From: Glossina fuscipes
Taxonomy: Eukaryota; Arthropoda; Insecta; Diptera; Glossinidae
Assembly (NCBI RefSeq): GCF_014805625.2
Contig: NW_023998416.1
Coordinates: 19,154,065-19,218,064, forward strand
Direction: 5' to 3'
Length of the DNA: 64,000 nucleotides
Program-made: the position numbers and the translations under genes
In this document: positions 14,121 through 27,800 of the stretch, in pieces
Layout: the number at the start of each line of letters is the position of its first letter
How positions within the stretch are numbered: position 1 is the stretch's first letter
Notes under the pieces: generated by a model
The model's input: the letters and a program-made list of their open reading frames with translations, nothing else
What the model was told of the DNA's origin: nothing
Database searches by the model: none

Positions 14121-15390
14121 ATAAACTGCGCTATATCGCAAATAGTCTACAGTCTAACGAGACACCAAAAGGCAAAATGGGATAAGTTAATTAAGAACTT
14201 GGCATTCAGGCATATATCTCTCACAGATTACGAAGGGTGTCAATAAATAAGTGTACTCTAGTTTTATTTGTGTCATCACTGATGTCATCAAACCTTTGCC
14301 TTCCCAAATACTTTGTTCTTTCTTCATCTACCACTACCTGCATATACTATTAAAACAAAAAAAAATTGTATTAATTTTAAGCAATGTAATGTCAAATCAA
14401 GCTCTGTGCAGTAGTTGGTTTCACAAGCACTACGCCTGAATGTGGAAATGGAAAAGGATTCGTGTAACTTAAAAGTGAAAATATTTCGGTTAAGATGGTT
14501 TTGTATTTTTCGCGATTATTTTATTAGTTCTTCATTTTGTTAACAGCTTTGGATATGCTTGGACAAGATCAGTACTCATTCTCCTTCGGTTAGCGCTATA
14601 CAACCAAAAAAAGGAAAAATGTTATAAAAATTGCTTTTAATTTAATTTTTGCAAAAAAAATTCCTAATAACTAAATTATCAGTAACGCTCATGAAAGGAT
14701 GAAAGGCTGTGAGAAGAAACTAAAAAGAAGAGGGATTGATTTTATTTTTGTATAATCACTTTACCAGCGGGCATTGTCATCTCAATCTGATGCAGTAGAT
14801 GAGTCTCGGTGTCAAATGGTTTTTGAATTTGGCAGCAAAAGTTTAAGCGAATTTTTGCAAAACGAATTTATTTGACTTTTCACTACGTTTTTATTAAAAG
14901 CATTTTAAACCGATTGACTGTCCAGATGAAATGATATTTTTTTTTTTATTTTTTTTGTTTTTTTGATTCTCTTTAAACCGTACATACATATCGTAGAGCA
15001 AATTTGCCACGATGTGTTGCCAGCAATCATGAAGTTATTGCAGTTTTTAGTTTTTTTTTTTTTTCTGTGTTTTTCATTTTCAACAGCGCAGAAGAGCACA
15101 CAAATATCATATCGCAATATGACACATACGCGAGAACAATAAGGGTGTTATGCTTAGATATAACCGTTGACCAAACAATGCTCTAGCTCGCTTGTTTTAG
15201 TTTTTGTGTGTCTTCGAGCTTTTTTTTTTTTTTTTTAATGTATATTTGTTCGCAATCATTCATCATTTGTATACTGACACCGCGTTGACCTATTTATAAC
15301 GCATGGTTACACGTTTGAATGTTATGTTATTCATTAACACGTTTGCGTATGCTTTTTAGGTCTTCCCTTGTACTAGGTAAACAGTAAGCT

Positions 15391-15413
15391 ATTCTTCTTC
15401 TTCTTCTTCTTCT
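15391..15413. repeat. (TTC)n microsatellite
   Basis: Seven TTC units, followed 10 bases later by a T-run. Confidence 0.95.
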
Positions 15414-15901
15414 GATTTGCTTCTTTTTTTTTTTAAAGGATCTTCTCATCCTATCCGTTTACCTTTCTCTGCGTTTGTTTGAAAAGAAGTCATTATCCTT
15501 AAGTAAATAAAGCTAAACAAATAAATTTCCATATAATAGCTGGAGGAGAGACCGGGCTGATGGAAAAGGATAATTTACGACATCCTGCAACAAGAGACTA
15601 ATTTAGAAAATTTCTATTGCTTTAGTTTTTTATTATGCTTTTCTTGCCTTGTTTTTTTTTTACTCACCAGCTTTTTACGTATAAACTTTAGCTTATTTTT
15701 TGTGCGTGCTTATCATATATTCTGCATATCCTGTCACGAAGTATATACATATGCATGCCAGCTAACACGACCAGGCAACAAATACATTTAACAAAAAAAA
15801 AAAGAGAAAAACAACTTCACAGTGTGTATATAAAAGTATGCAGCTACTGTTAAAGGATGCTAAACAAACATATATTGTTTGGTTCGTTTTTTGTTTTTGC
15901 G

Positions 15902-15921
15902 TTTTTTTTTTTTTTTTTTTT
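15902..15921. repeat. Poly(T) tract, 20 bases
   Basis: Uninterrupted T-run. Others lie near 14938-14958, 15050-15064 and 15220-15237. Confidence 0.93.
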
Positions 15922-17916
15922 CATATAAAATCCTACCCAGAGCGATAATCTGTCATGAAAATATAAAGACGTTCAGAAAAAATAAAAAAAATAAATAAAA
16001 AAATACGTATTAAGTAGAACGACCAACAATACCAGCAATGTTATATCAGTTACACATACAATAACGTGAACGGGTGGGTGTGTATGCGTATGCGTGCGGT
16101 AACGTGTTCACACACCCGCAACCATATATTTTTGTGCATAACCATTTCCATGACTTTTTGCGTTCATGACCCTTTTGCATTCATACAGCTAGTGCCTCAA
16201 GCAAAGCCGAAACCCAAAAAATGGAAAAAAGTTCCCGGAAACATTTGCTACGAATATGTTAGTCGTCGCAATATACTTATATATCTAACCAATTTTTTTT
16301 TTTTGCTCTTTCTCCCTTCGCTCCGCTATATATCTTCTCACATTTTGTCACCATTGTTTATGACCCCATTGAGATGTATGAGCACATTTGGCCATACATT
16401 CAGAAGAGCTCTGGTGTTACTTTTTTAAAAGACTTAACTAAAATCCATACAAAAGGGATAAAAACGTACATAAACTTAGATGCAGTACTAGATTTTATTT
16501 ACTGTACAAAATCCACCGATTTTTGTCCACACAAAGAAGGTTAATTTATCTCTACAGCTATTGAGTGTTTAATATGAATTGCATGCGTTTGTTTATTTGT
16601 TGGTTACGATTCACATACACGACAAAAAGAAAAAAAAACGGTTATGAGAACACAATATCTGTTGTTTTATTAATCAAGCGTTAAAGTGTTGCATAGCTTT
16701 AGGATGTGTGTTAAACGATCTTAAGTAATGAATGTTACCGGATTTCGCAGTGAATCTCAATTCCTAAAAGGTTAAGAAATAATTTTTTAATTAATGTATG
16801 AAGCTTTCGCTGAGTAAGTTGAACACATTGCAGGCATGGAAATCATTACGCATTTCGCGTTACGCTTGAAAAGTTGCTTATCTCTCAACTTTTTACTAAG
16901 CTTCGATGCCTTTTGTAAGTAAACATGTTATTGTTTATGTGTAAAAAAGAAAAAAAAAATTGAAAACGCGTACACCAGGTAAGCGAATAAATAAAAACAT
17001 CCTGCTCGCCTCTGAAAGCGAACCTTTGAAAACCGCCATTACAGAGCAAATTTCCATTGTATTTTATAATCGTTAGCATAATTGTAGTTATAGGTCGATC
17101 GAGACAATTCCTAGATTGGCTTTTTGGCTAGCAAAACCAATGACTTCTTCAATGATTTTTTCCCTCAAAAGCGATGGCTATAACTTTTGGAATTCTGAAC
17201 ATTTAAGCTTTTGACTTTTAACAACATTTTCTGTGTTTTGATATTTCCGGTTTTACGGTCATTATGATCACATCATTCATTGGAGCACTTAATCAGTTAA
17301 AACCATTAGTAAACTGGCTTTTCATTCAGAACAAGGTTCTCGGATATGTTTGCATTAGATTTGAAATCAACGTTTTTTAGAAGCCACAATTTTAAAGCGA
17401 AAAACAAATAAATAAACAAATTAATCGTAATGAAAACATTTCACTTATCTTATTTGAATGCAAATAATAGGTCGAGCGAATGAAAACTATTTTTTTTTTA
17501 AATAAGATCAAATTTCTTACATCGCTTTAGCATATCAAGCATTTTCCTAAATATGACTGACTTGTTATACATACATACATTTAATACATATATGCGGAGC
17601 GTCGCGAATTTGTTCTACGTTTAATAAAAAGCCCACTTTTTAGTGCCAATGAAGTTAATATTTATCAAAAAAAAAAAAGAAATATTCACAATCACTACTC
17701 CATTCAATAAAAATAACAAGAAAACTCGCAAAAATCAAAAATTGCAAAATGAGTTTCTTTGAGTTGACAAATATTTCAACCGTAAGGTCTTTTGTTAGTA
17801 GTTTACTGCATACGTCCTGCATATGTACATATGTCAAAGAAATTTAATTAATGCGTTAAGTTAGTTATAGCAAAAAAGCAAAACGAAAAAAAAAAAAAAA
17901 TGAAATATGATAATGG

Positions 17917-17948
<32 letters not shown>

Positions 17949-17951
17949 TAA
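17917..17951. repeat. (TA)n microsatellite
   Basis: TA tract with one interruption, 20 bases after a 14-base poly(A). Confidence 0.95.
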
Positions 17952-18599
17952 ATGTAAGTGTTTTGCTTTTTTACTAAAATTAACTTAATTAAATTTGAGA
18001 TATGTGTATATATGTAGGAAGTATAATTTCGTTACTGTTACTTTTATTGCAATTTATTGAGACCAAAGAAATGAATTCTGAGACTAATGTACGATAAGCA
18101 CTAGACTAAGGTTATCAGCTTTCGTTTTTCAAAAAGACAGTTTAAGTGGTTAATCTGGTCATATTAATAAAGTTAAATGTTTTATCGGTGTTATGTTCGA
18201 TTCTCGGATTTTGGAATGGCTCTGGCATCCCCAAAGTTTACGTCTAATCGTAAGATTTTGTCCACTACGAAGTCGTCTTCATTGTGGCGTTGCATTAGAA
18301 TGATCAAACAGAATTCTTGCAAACGTCTTGATCTTATTTTTTTTCTGTGCTTTAAGTTTGCCTTACCCAGATTAAGTATACATCTAAATGAGTGATATTT
18401 TGAAGGTATTAAATCGCCTTAGGGCTGCATGGTCATTCATACAATCATTTTACAAAAGACCACTATTTTACACCACGGCCTTTAGTATAATGTACATTAG
18501 ATTTGCATCGAAGTATATGCAGCGCCCAGAATGAGTTAAGGTACATCCACCTTTCGTTACACAAATTCATTCGAAATCATTTTCAGAAACGCTTTAACT

Positions 18600-18760
18600 G
18601 GCCTGTCCGTCTATCTGTCCACATATTTTTGTATTCAAACTACCCTAGCAATTTTTAAGAAATTTTGATAAAAATTTGGTACTCTATTGTATTTGGACTC
18701 AAGGATTCGAACGGACCACTTTTGCGGCCGCTTTCCATAGCACGTGCTATTTTTGAAAAG
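18600..18760 (-). repeat. Interspersed repeat family A, copy 3 (inverted)
   Basis: On the minus strand it reads GGAAAGCGGCCGCAAAAGTG, then GTCCGTTCGAATCC, an ACCAAATTT...TCTTAAAAATTGC block, then GACAGATAGACGGACAGGC. The order and orientation match family A on the opposite strand. The minus-strand frame at 18655-18894 is a shadow of this repeat. Confidence 0.55.
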
Positions 18761-19847
18761 GTATAATAGGAAAATATATGCAATTTTTGGACATTTGTTG
18801 ATAAAAAGAGCCAAACAATCGTTTTTCGGCGTTCTAAATTGCTGTGAAAAATTTGTGTCGGGTTAGGTCCCCTTTCAAAGCCATTCCCATGCAATCGTTT
18901 CTACAAAAAGTAGGCCCGTAAGTAAGTGACAAAAAGGTCAAACTAACTCATAGTAGTGCATGGCCAAAGTTAGTTTATAAAAAAAATTCGACATAAAAAG
19001 ATAATTTTGACCACATAGGACTGCTTTTGTACCCTACACTCTGCAAAGATTCTCACGAAAGACACGCCTGTATAAAGGCCTAAATTTTACTATCTCGCGA
19101 TAAAAATTTATCCCACAATAGTAATTTTTCATAGATATTTACGGCAGCAAACTTGGACTAGGTAGATCTATTTTTGAAAAGTGAACTTTTACATCTAACC
19201 GAGGTATAATTTTTGATATTTTGCCACGACAATAATAAAGGAAATGTGTTATATGATGTAGTGTAGGGTGTTCACGGTCATTAATTTTTGGATTTTTAGT
19301 TGGGTGCTTTTTTCAATTCTCTTTATAAGGCCTGTTCTTATCGAGCAACCCATTGTGGTTTTCTTGGAATGTTTAGCCGGCATTCGTTGGTTTCTGCAGT
19401 AAATGAATAGGTCTTCTTGGGTATTTTCCCTAAACGCCTGCAGCAAGTCGCTGACCAACATCTTTCATTAATCTTTCCCTATTATTTATCTGATTATCAG
19501 CGTATTATGCCTATTATTTACGCTTTCATTATTTATGGCCAATATATGCCCTTTGCGACAGAGAGAAAGAGATGAAAAAACATTGACCGCCTCATAGATG
19601 GTTTGTGCGCAAACCGACCAAAGTAAACTCAAGGGTACTACGCGGTATGGAGATTTAAACTTGCGAACGTTGACTTGGCAGTCACGTAAGTCAAATAAAT
19701 TTTCACACTTGAACTGTATGCTCTTAGCTCTTAATTAAAAGCACATTTGGCAAAGATTCACTTTCTGTTTGATTTTCTACAACTTCAACAAGAGGGCACA
19801 GGTAAAGGGCAAACATATGGACATCTGGGTTGACGAACCGACACCGT

Positions 19848-19902
19848 GAAATGGATTCAGATGCTTACTCCAATCAAAAACATATATACTTTACGGGCGC
19901 AC
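19848..19902 (+). repeat. Interspersed repeat family B, fragment 1
   Basis: AAATGGATTCAGATGCTTAC, then CAATCAAAAACATATATACT and TTTACGGG, match the central block of the copy at 39270, which has AAATGGATTGAGAATTTGG, then TGATCAAGAATATATATACA and CTTTGTGGG. It lies about 200 bases before a family A copy. Confidence 0.45.
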
Positions 19903-20104
19903 GAATCGATTGACACATTTACATTGTACCCGATTTTTACTTTAATCGATACAAAGTATTTGAACCGTTTCAATGAGTATTTCGCGATGTTCCAGATGAA
20001 AGCAAAAATCCTAAATATACTGCAGCGAAATGTATGAAATTTGTATGTGTGTCACGGCCCAATACTACGCTATAAGTATTCATGTAAAGAATTTCCAAAA
20101 AAAA

Positions 20105-20362
20105 GGAGTTATATGGGAAAGGGTGGAAAGAGTGGTCTGATCCGAACCGTTTTCAATAAGGTTCGTTCTTGGGCCAAAGCACCTCAGTACACCAAATTTC
20201 ATTAAAATATCTCAAAAATTGCCGCCTATAGGTCGATCACGGACGGACAAACAAGCTTACATCTACTAGAAAGTGATTCTGAATCGGTGGGTTTAATAAA
20301 AGATAGGTTTAACTCGAGTCCTTCTGGGGGTTATATACGTTTGCACAAACTTAATATGCCCT
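20105..20362 (+). repeat. Interspersed repeat family A, copy 4 (best preserved)
   Basis: This copy is the best reference within the window. Its blocks in order are GGAAAGAGTGGTCTGATCC; TTGGGCCAAAGCACCTCAGT; CACCAAATTTCATTAAAATA; TCTCAAAAATTGCC; GACGGACAAACAAGCTTACA; AGAAAGTGATTCTGAATCGG; and a terminal AACTCGAGTCCTTCTGGGGG block. No coding capacity or clear terminal inverted repeat is visible. I infer a nonautonomous element remnant; the class is unknown. Confidence 0.65.
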
Positions 20363-21103
20363 TGTGCCCTTCCGTAGAGCGTCAAGAATCGAATTTACGA
20401 ACGGATTTAATTTATCTCATTTTAATATAATATTATATTTGATTTTTAAAAATCAATTTTAATAAAATTTCTCAAGCTGTAATTAAATGCCTGCCAAAAC
20501 TTTTCGACTCTTCTCTACCACGCTATGAAAGTTGTTCGCATGTAATACTCTACAGAAACAAAGTCGGCAAATTTGAACTATAGTTTAATAAATTTGTTAA
20601 AATTATGGTGAAGTGTAATTTATGCAGAAAAGTTTTTTTAGAAATCAAATTAATTAAATATATTTCTGATAAAGTTCAAGCAAAGCCATGTATGCGCTTC
20701 TCCTCCTTGCATCTACTCGCTCAATTTTTTCCATTTGTTAGATGTATTTTAATGACAACTAACAGCTCTAACGCATGCAAAATATTCTTGACTTTTGCAA
20801 AGAGAGAAATTTTTATGCATAAAATTTATGTGAATTGTTTGACAAAGCGCTTATACGCATACAAGTGCCGGTACAACAATTACGACAGAGCTAGGAACAA
20901 CCAAGCAGGCGACTAAGCCGCAGTGCACGAAACAGTCAAGTAAACAAATTTAAGGCTGAAGACACAATTTATTTATGGAAATGTGCGTGGGTATGTGTAG
21001 GAATGCATGTGCGTATGCACGCGTGTAATGCCGCGCACACTGCCGCACTGAATAATGGTATTTTCCGCGTTTTGCAATTTATTTGATTGTCGCTAAAATG
21101 TGA

Positions 21104-21104
<1 letters not shown>

Positions 21105-21150
<46 letters not shown>
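21105..21150. repeat. Microsatellite (TG)23
   Basis: Perfect TG dinucleotide tract. An alternating CG stretch (GCGCGCGC, about 21228-21236) follows within 80 bases. Confidence 0.97.
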
Positions 21151-21153
<3 letters not shown>

Positions 21154-24100
21154 CTCTTATACGCATTCATAATTATTATCATATGTAATATAATAAGTGG
21201 TGTAATAATAATTTGAAATGTGTTTACGCGCGCGCATGTAAATGCAGAGATAATGGATAATGGCAGCTACATAACAATATGTCTAATTAAGTGAAAATTT
21301 TACTATTAATCATTGTTGAAAGCACTTTTTTACCTGCAGACATATAAAATGCAAAGTTATGTATGCGGCGTTGTCTTTACTTACTTTACGTAGTTTTTCG
21401 AGGATATCATGTCAAATGTTAGCAAATTTTACAAACTTTTCATGATTGATTGCGATGAGTATAAGAAAGCTTTTTATTAAAAATCTATTACAGACGTGCA
21501 TGAAAGGCAGTCATGATGTAATAAACCGAAGCGGGAAAATATTTTAATATCTTCTTTTTCTCAACTTAACGTTGAAGAAAGAAAATTTCATCGATTGTAT
21601 GTAATAGGGAAACATGACACGTTCGTCTGAAAAGGTGTATAATGAATGAATGAAAAAATGCTCATCATTTAAACACTAATGGTTCATAGTTCGCGGTTAA
21701 CGATTACGAAATCAAAGTAAGGATCAAGCTAAGCATATGTAATAGTTTTCTTAGCCCATCAATAGACAAAAATACTTAAAAGCTTCACATATTTCGATAA
21801 TAACATGAACTTTGACCTTAGTGCAGTTATTTACACATTTTCGTACTGCATCTTGAAATACATGAAATCATGATACTTGATGGAAAAACAATGAATATCT
21901 CTCGTAAAGACTTGGCTTGGTGTAGTTCTCAAGAGTTTTGCAAACCTACAACTATATAAGTACGAAAGTACGGAGTTTTTCTATAGAAACTGCACATTTA
22001 TTGTATGAAAGCGGTAAAATGATATTTGATTTGAAGCATTGCACATCGTCAGCTCGACATTTTCTCGCCTGCCTAGCAATTTGTGGATGTTACGGAAACT
22101 GTTGCTCTTTCGAGACATTTTCGTACGATTTTACAAGAAGTGAAGCGCTACGCGACAAAAGCGTATTCCATTAAGGCAAATAAGTACTGACGGGACAGAG
22201 TTAAGCCTGTTGAGTAACACACGTGCGCTAATCATATTCCAGCTAAATGCATGCAACGTATCATATACCCTGTCTTATGAATAGATGAACGAATAGCGTT
22301 GGAAAAATTGATCTTGTGTTGAAATCGCTTAATTATTGTTACCAATGTTTGCTATTGATTGCTTCGTCAGACTTTAATAGGTAATAAGAGACCATACGCT
22401 TCTGCGGAGAAGAAACTTCATGTAAAGTTATGCTTATTATGCTCAAGTCACACATTTATGAATAAAGTAATAATAGCAACTAAAAATAACAAATGAAATA
22501 ATGATATAAATTGAATTATCAAGAAATCTCTTAAATATTATTTGTTCTGAAGACAAAAGATTTCAATCCAATAAGTAACGACAAGCGCAATAGGGCTTCT
22601 TCACAGCCAATCAATTCGGTCGTTTTTACTATTTAGAAAATATAATTGAAAATATCCTGTCCACAAATTTTCGTACTTCATTCATTCTTATTTATCTTCA
22701 TCATCATTATCATCGTTGTCATTGTCATCATCAAGATGAAAGGTGCCAGTAGTCATATATGATGAGATTACGTACTCGTGTGCTAGGCAAAGATAAGAAA
22801 GGCCGGTACGTACAGATTAAAGGCATTATGTGAACGTGTTCTTTTCGACCGTTGTTTTTTGAAATCTCATAATGGAAGTGACATCCAGTAAAGCTTAATT
22901 AACACCTTGCTGTTGCAAATGACCCCAGAATGGACAAAGCGTGCACATGTGTGCTTATACAGAAACCTTTTCAACCTTTCCTTGCTTTATCCCCTTCTAT
23001 CCACAAAACTCTATTTTCTCTCTCTCTCTTTACTCCTCTTCTTGTCACTTATTTTATTTTGGCGCTCATACTCAGATGAAAACCATAATAACACGACATC
23101 ATCAATTTGTTGTGCACGTTTTCTTTTCATGCTATCCTTTGACAACGACAACAATTTGACATTACGTACGATACCTCGCAACAAGCGCTACGCTTGTGTA
23201 CACAAAAAAAAAAAAAGAAGAAAAGTGTGGCGTTATTTGTGTAAAAATCTCTACATTGGGCAGACAATATGCCGTGATGAGCAATCACACTTGAAAGGCA
23301 TAATACGGAGGTAGGTTATTATGTGCATCTATTTTCATATGTAATAAATTTTCGCGCGGCGTCAAGGCGTCGTTCCTAGGTTGATGGAATCGCATGGTGG
23401 GGGAGAAATTAAATCTCTAGTATTCAGATCTGTCCGCCATAACCAGTTTGCGAAGTGAGAGGGCTTTCCGCAGTACAGGCAAAGTTTCTTAGAGAAAAAC
23501 GGCTTCATGTCGTCGCTTGGTTTTTACCGCCACATTAACTGAAGCTATAGATTATTACGGTTGAGAGTGGTATGCCCCAATTGCCGTTGCCCTGCCGGCA
23601 TTATACAATTCATTATAGACTTTTTCATCATATTATTCTTCATCGATTCCCTATGCCCTCATCGGTGTAATCACTTAATCTTCTATCACTAACTAAATAA
23701 TTTACATATAACTGTTGGTTTTTTGTGTGGTCATTACATGCGACGCGGTAAGCCTATGGCAATGTCGATGGACTTGTCACGAAGTAAGGGTATAAGAAAA
23801 CCGGTCAATTTTAATCCTTCTTCAGATTGTTTTAATTTTTCTTAAATTTCGTTTACTTGTACTGGCGTTCGTTACTCGCGGACATTCGAACAGTCGCAAA
23901 AACCATTATTGACAATGTTATTGTGGTCGCAACAAAAGTGACAGGCGCCATACACTACACTACGGCAGGGGATTGTTTTCCTGTTTTACTTTATACACAT
24001 TCCGTGCAGTCGTTACCCTTAACGAAAATTTATGTACAAGTAATTTTTTGTATTGAAAGAAGAAACTTTTTGTATTAAAAAAAAAATTTGTACACCGTTT

Positions 24101-24402
24101 ACACCGATTCGATTAGTTCGATACCCTTAACGGATCTCTTCTTCCTTCTCCGTAAACGAATATAGTACGCAATGTGAGATATAACAGCGTGTGACGCGCT
24201 ATGTAGGCGTAATATTCTTTGGACAGATAGATTTTGTTAAGCACTAAACTTAAACTTAGTTTATGCAGGAATTTAAGTTTATGGAAACTATTGCTCTTCT
24301 ATCTAAGTTAATACATCCTGTGACCTAATTTCCACTGGATAAATTCAATTAATACAAATATGAAATATTTGTGAAACTTTATAATTAAATTTCCCTTAAA
24401 GG

Positions 24403-24427
24403 AAAAAAAAAAAAAAAAAAAAAAAAA
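24403..24427. repeat. Poly(A) tract, 25 bases
   Basis: Uninterrupted A-run. No retroposed gene was recognised upstream of it, and no target-site duplication was obvious. Confidence 0.95.
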
Positions 24428-24793
24428 GAGTAACGCATGAGGAAGAATCACTGAAATAAATAGTTTAGTTGGAGCAGCGGTAAACGGTACCCTCAACATA
24501 TTCAAGCAATTATTATACGCGGTTTTAGAACCAGAAGCGGTATTAACAGAACACGACTGATATATTGCATATTTACATACATTAATTGATAGATTCATAC
24601 GCGAACAAACCTACATAAAACTTTCACAAACAATTATCGTCATCGGTATGCCTGCACATGTCATTTAATTATAGGGAATGCATATTTTTGTATTAAAGCC
24701 TATAATGCGAACGTTGTTCCGAACGTTGCATGAATATTCTCTTTACTAATTATGATTAATAATGTTTGCCCGTGAGTTGTGATGCCCGTTTCA

Positions 24794-24827
24794 CATCATC
24801 ACCATCATCATCATCATCATCATCATA
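24794..24827. repeat. (ATC)n microsatellite
   Basis: ATC trinucleotide tract of about 11 units with one ACC interruption. Confidence 0.95.
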
Positions 24828-27800
24828 TTAATTACAAGTAGCAACGTAGTCAGATGGAACAATGCTAGATGAATGAGTTTGAAATAATAAATCAAGAGAT
24901 AATAAGGTTTTGTCTAGAGACACTCTACGCTAAATCTCGATTATTGTACTTATTATTATTTACTCTAAGCATAACGTTTTTCTTCTCTCTCTCTATCTTG
25001 AACAAATAACTCTCTCTATCTTGAACTTGAATAACACCATACTCAACGCCAGGCATGCCAGGCATTTTGGTTAGGCACAGTTTGATGTTGATGTCGATTA
25101 ATTTTAGATAAATTTTCCCTAAACTTCTACATAGCTTAAGCAATCAGTGCATCTAACTTAATTGACTAAAAGCAAAAATAGCAAAATTTGGTTTTCAATA
25201 AATGTTTATTACATGTTTCGTGAGTTTAGAATGTTTCACTTGTTTTCAGCACATTGATGGTGGGCCGTAAAAATGCTTGATCTGATAAGTGAAAGGAATA
25301 AAAGCGCGACGTTGTCATAGTAGCATCAAGGGACGGACAGACTTTTAGATAACCCTACATGGACTTGAAAAGTTTATGTAGTCAAGGACGTCTACAGCGA
25401 TTTTATATTAACGCAAATGGTGGTCGCTTTAGTATCCGGAGATAAACGTACATGTGGGCCGCAAAATAGTTTCCAATCAAAATACATATTATTTTATGTT
25501 AACGCGATCTAGGAGCAATAGGATCAACAGCGTTTAACGTACACGTTCGAAAAGCATACCTCGAAGGATCATCTATACGGTTGCCTGCCAAGATTTGTGG
25601 GCCTAAATATAAATATGATGGCCACAACAGATGATAGAAAAGATGATTACAACATATATATATTCGCAAAGGATTAAATGAAGTGTTGTTGCTCGATTTG
25701 TTGCTCCCGCTTTAAATAAGGACCAAGAAATTGTTTACATTGAATTGTGCAAAGTGTGCAACAGCACTATGTAGCTTAACCTTCATCATGTTCGCCTTGT
25801 TTATCTTGCTATAAATGCTTTTGGTGCGCGAAACTTGAAGCGAACGCAACGTGTTGTAACTATGTTACACAAGTGCAAACAGCAGCATATTGCCATTGAT
25901 CCGATTCTGGGAAATCCACTCGCCAGCATTCCCTGAAGCTAGCCAAAGCCGAAGTACTTTCCCCAATGAGAAACAAATAATTTTGACCCAAACACTTATT
26001 TGCATTTATATCCTACTTGCGATGATGGTATACAAAATTTGAGGGAATGAATACAACATCCAGAAAGAGTTGAGCTATGAGAGACATGTTCTGCTATCGA
26101 CTTAAGTATATTTGTCGGGGTATTCATCTGTGTGCCTGATGCGAAAGAACCGAATTGTGTATAGATAGGAATTTTTCATATATTATAATGGAATTTGGTA
26201 CACGCTACTGACGATGAATTGGATCGGATCCTTTTTACAACTATTCTGCATAGAAGACCTTATTTGCAAAAGATCATTGCATTGAAAACATAGAAAAAAT
26301 TTCAACTTGCCACATTTCTCGACAGGAGACGATGAAACGTAGTATTCAGGCATACTACACGAATGTGACAAAGAAGCACCACTTTTCCAGCTGGTTCCTA
26401 GTAGTTGTGGTATCTTACAGTGAAAGCTAGTGAACATTGGTCCCAATTTGATAAATGAGTGTTTTTTTTTTTTTAGAGAATTCCCCAAGCAACAGTTCTC
26501 ACGAAAAGTGAGCATTTATATGCCAATCAGTTATTAACAGTAAGAAGTTTTCAGAATAAAATCGGACCATGTGAAACCAAATTCTGTGCCTTCGCCCATA
26601 GAAGGAACTTTTATAAAGAAAATCAAGGAAGAATTATATGACGCGAAGTAATACGAGGTGTTTCTTGACCATCCCTGGCCGACCTTAGCGTTTTTCCCCT
26701 TTCCCGTTCTGATAGATGTACAGATGGATGTACGTTATCACATATTCCCGTAGAATGCTAGTGTTCTTTTAAAGAGAGAATTTCTTTTAATAGTTTTTTT
26801 CTGTGTTTTGTAATTTTTTATTTTTATTTTATTCACCCGGAGGAAAAATGTTCGTTTACTTATTACATTACTTTTACTTTTTTTATTATCATGTTTTTCC
26901 CTGCATGTCCCGATAGACTGCTTTTTATATATGGTTGGATGCGGCAATTTAGTGAAAACCCCGTTAACTGCGTTAATGTACGCGATAACAAAGTATTTGT
27001 AGCTTTTAATATAATTAAAACTGTGGCTTGTCCTGTTTCGCTTCTTCTAAGTGCAACGTTTGCAAATTCTAGCTTGGTCAGGTGGTGTTAGAAATGAAAC
27101 GAGAGCAAGAGAGAGCTAAGGAGAGCGAGAGAGAATATAAAATAATTTAAAACATTGCAAGCTTTGTAAACATTGTTCTTTCATTTGAAGAAAATGTCGT
27201 CATTTCTGAGTTCATTTATCAGATTTTAAAGTTTTCCTTTAACATATACCACGCGGACTAGTTTCTAATATTAAAAAAAAAAAACAAAAAAAAAAAATTC
27301 AAAGTTAGTTTATTGTCTTGCTCGTTATTAGAATTTTTAATATATTTTTTGTTTTACTTCTCCGTTGCAATGCCTCTAGCGTTCAAGTAAGTTTTTGTTC
27401 CGAACTCAATCAACAATGTCAACGATGGCTTGATGTCTACTAATTGGACTTGAAAAGCATAAATCGCTAGTGCATTGGATGGATGATGTCGTGGATGGAT
27501 GAAATTGGAAATGACAACAAATTTTGCATTATTTCATTGTCGTGTATGTCACGATCGGGGGCAAAAATTTTCTGCTTTGGTTTATATAAAATAATGAGAC
27601 TGAATCAATTTAGGTGCAATAACCTCAAGACAAGCATTACGAAGGTAATGAGCAGAAGGTGTGAATAACCTTGTTGTGGCATTTGCTGATGCAATCACAG
27701 TCATACCACCAATACAGTACACTGTGCCATTCTAGCAAAACCATATTTCTATGATTAATCAAACAACCTTTCAAATTGAACACGAACCGTGTGTTGTTGC

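Larger units (their letters stand above)
14121..18599. other. Noncoding stretch rich in T-runs
   Basis: Several poly(T) and poly(A) blocks, a TTC tract, and the TA tract at 17917. An imperfect hairpin pairs GGGTGTGT (about 16074) with ACACACCC (about 16110). No ORF has recognisable content. Confidence 0.5.

Noticed and set aside
18185..18205. GTTCGATTCTCGG, a possible tRNA box B
   Set aside because: No box A at tRNA spacing upstream and no acceptor or anticodon stem could be folded.
25325..25360. GGGACGGACAGAC-like word, possible extra family A copy
   Set aside because: Only the GACGGACA core matches. The flanking family blocks are absent.
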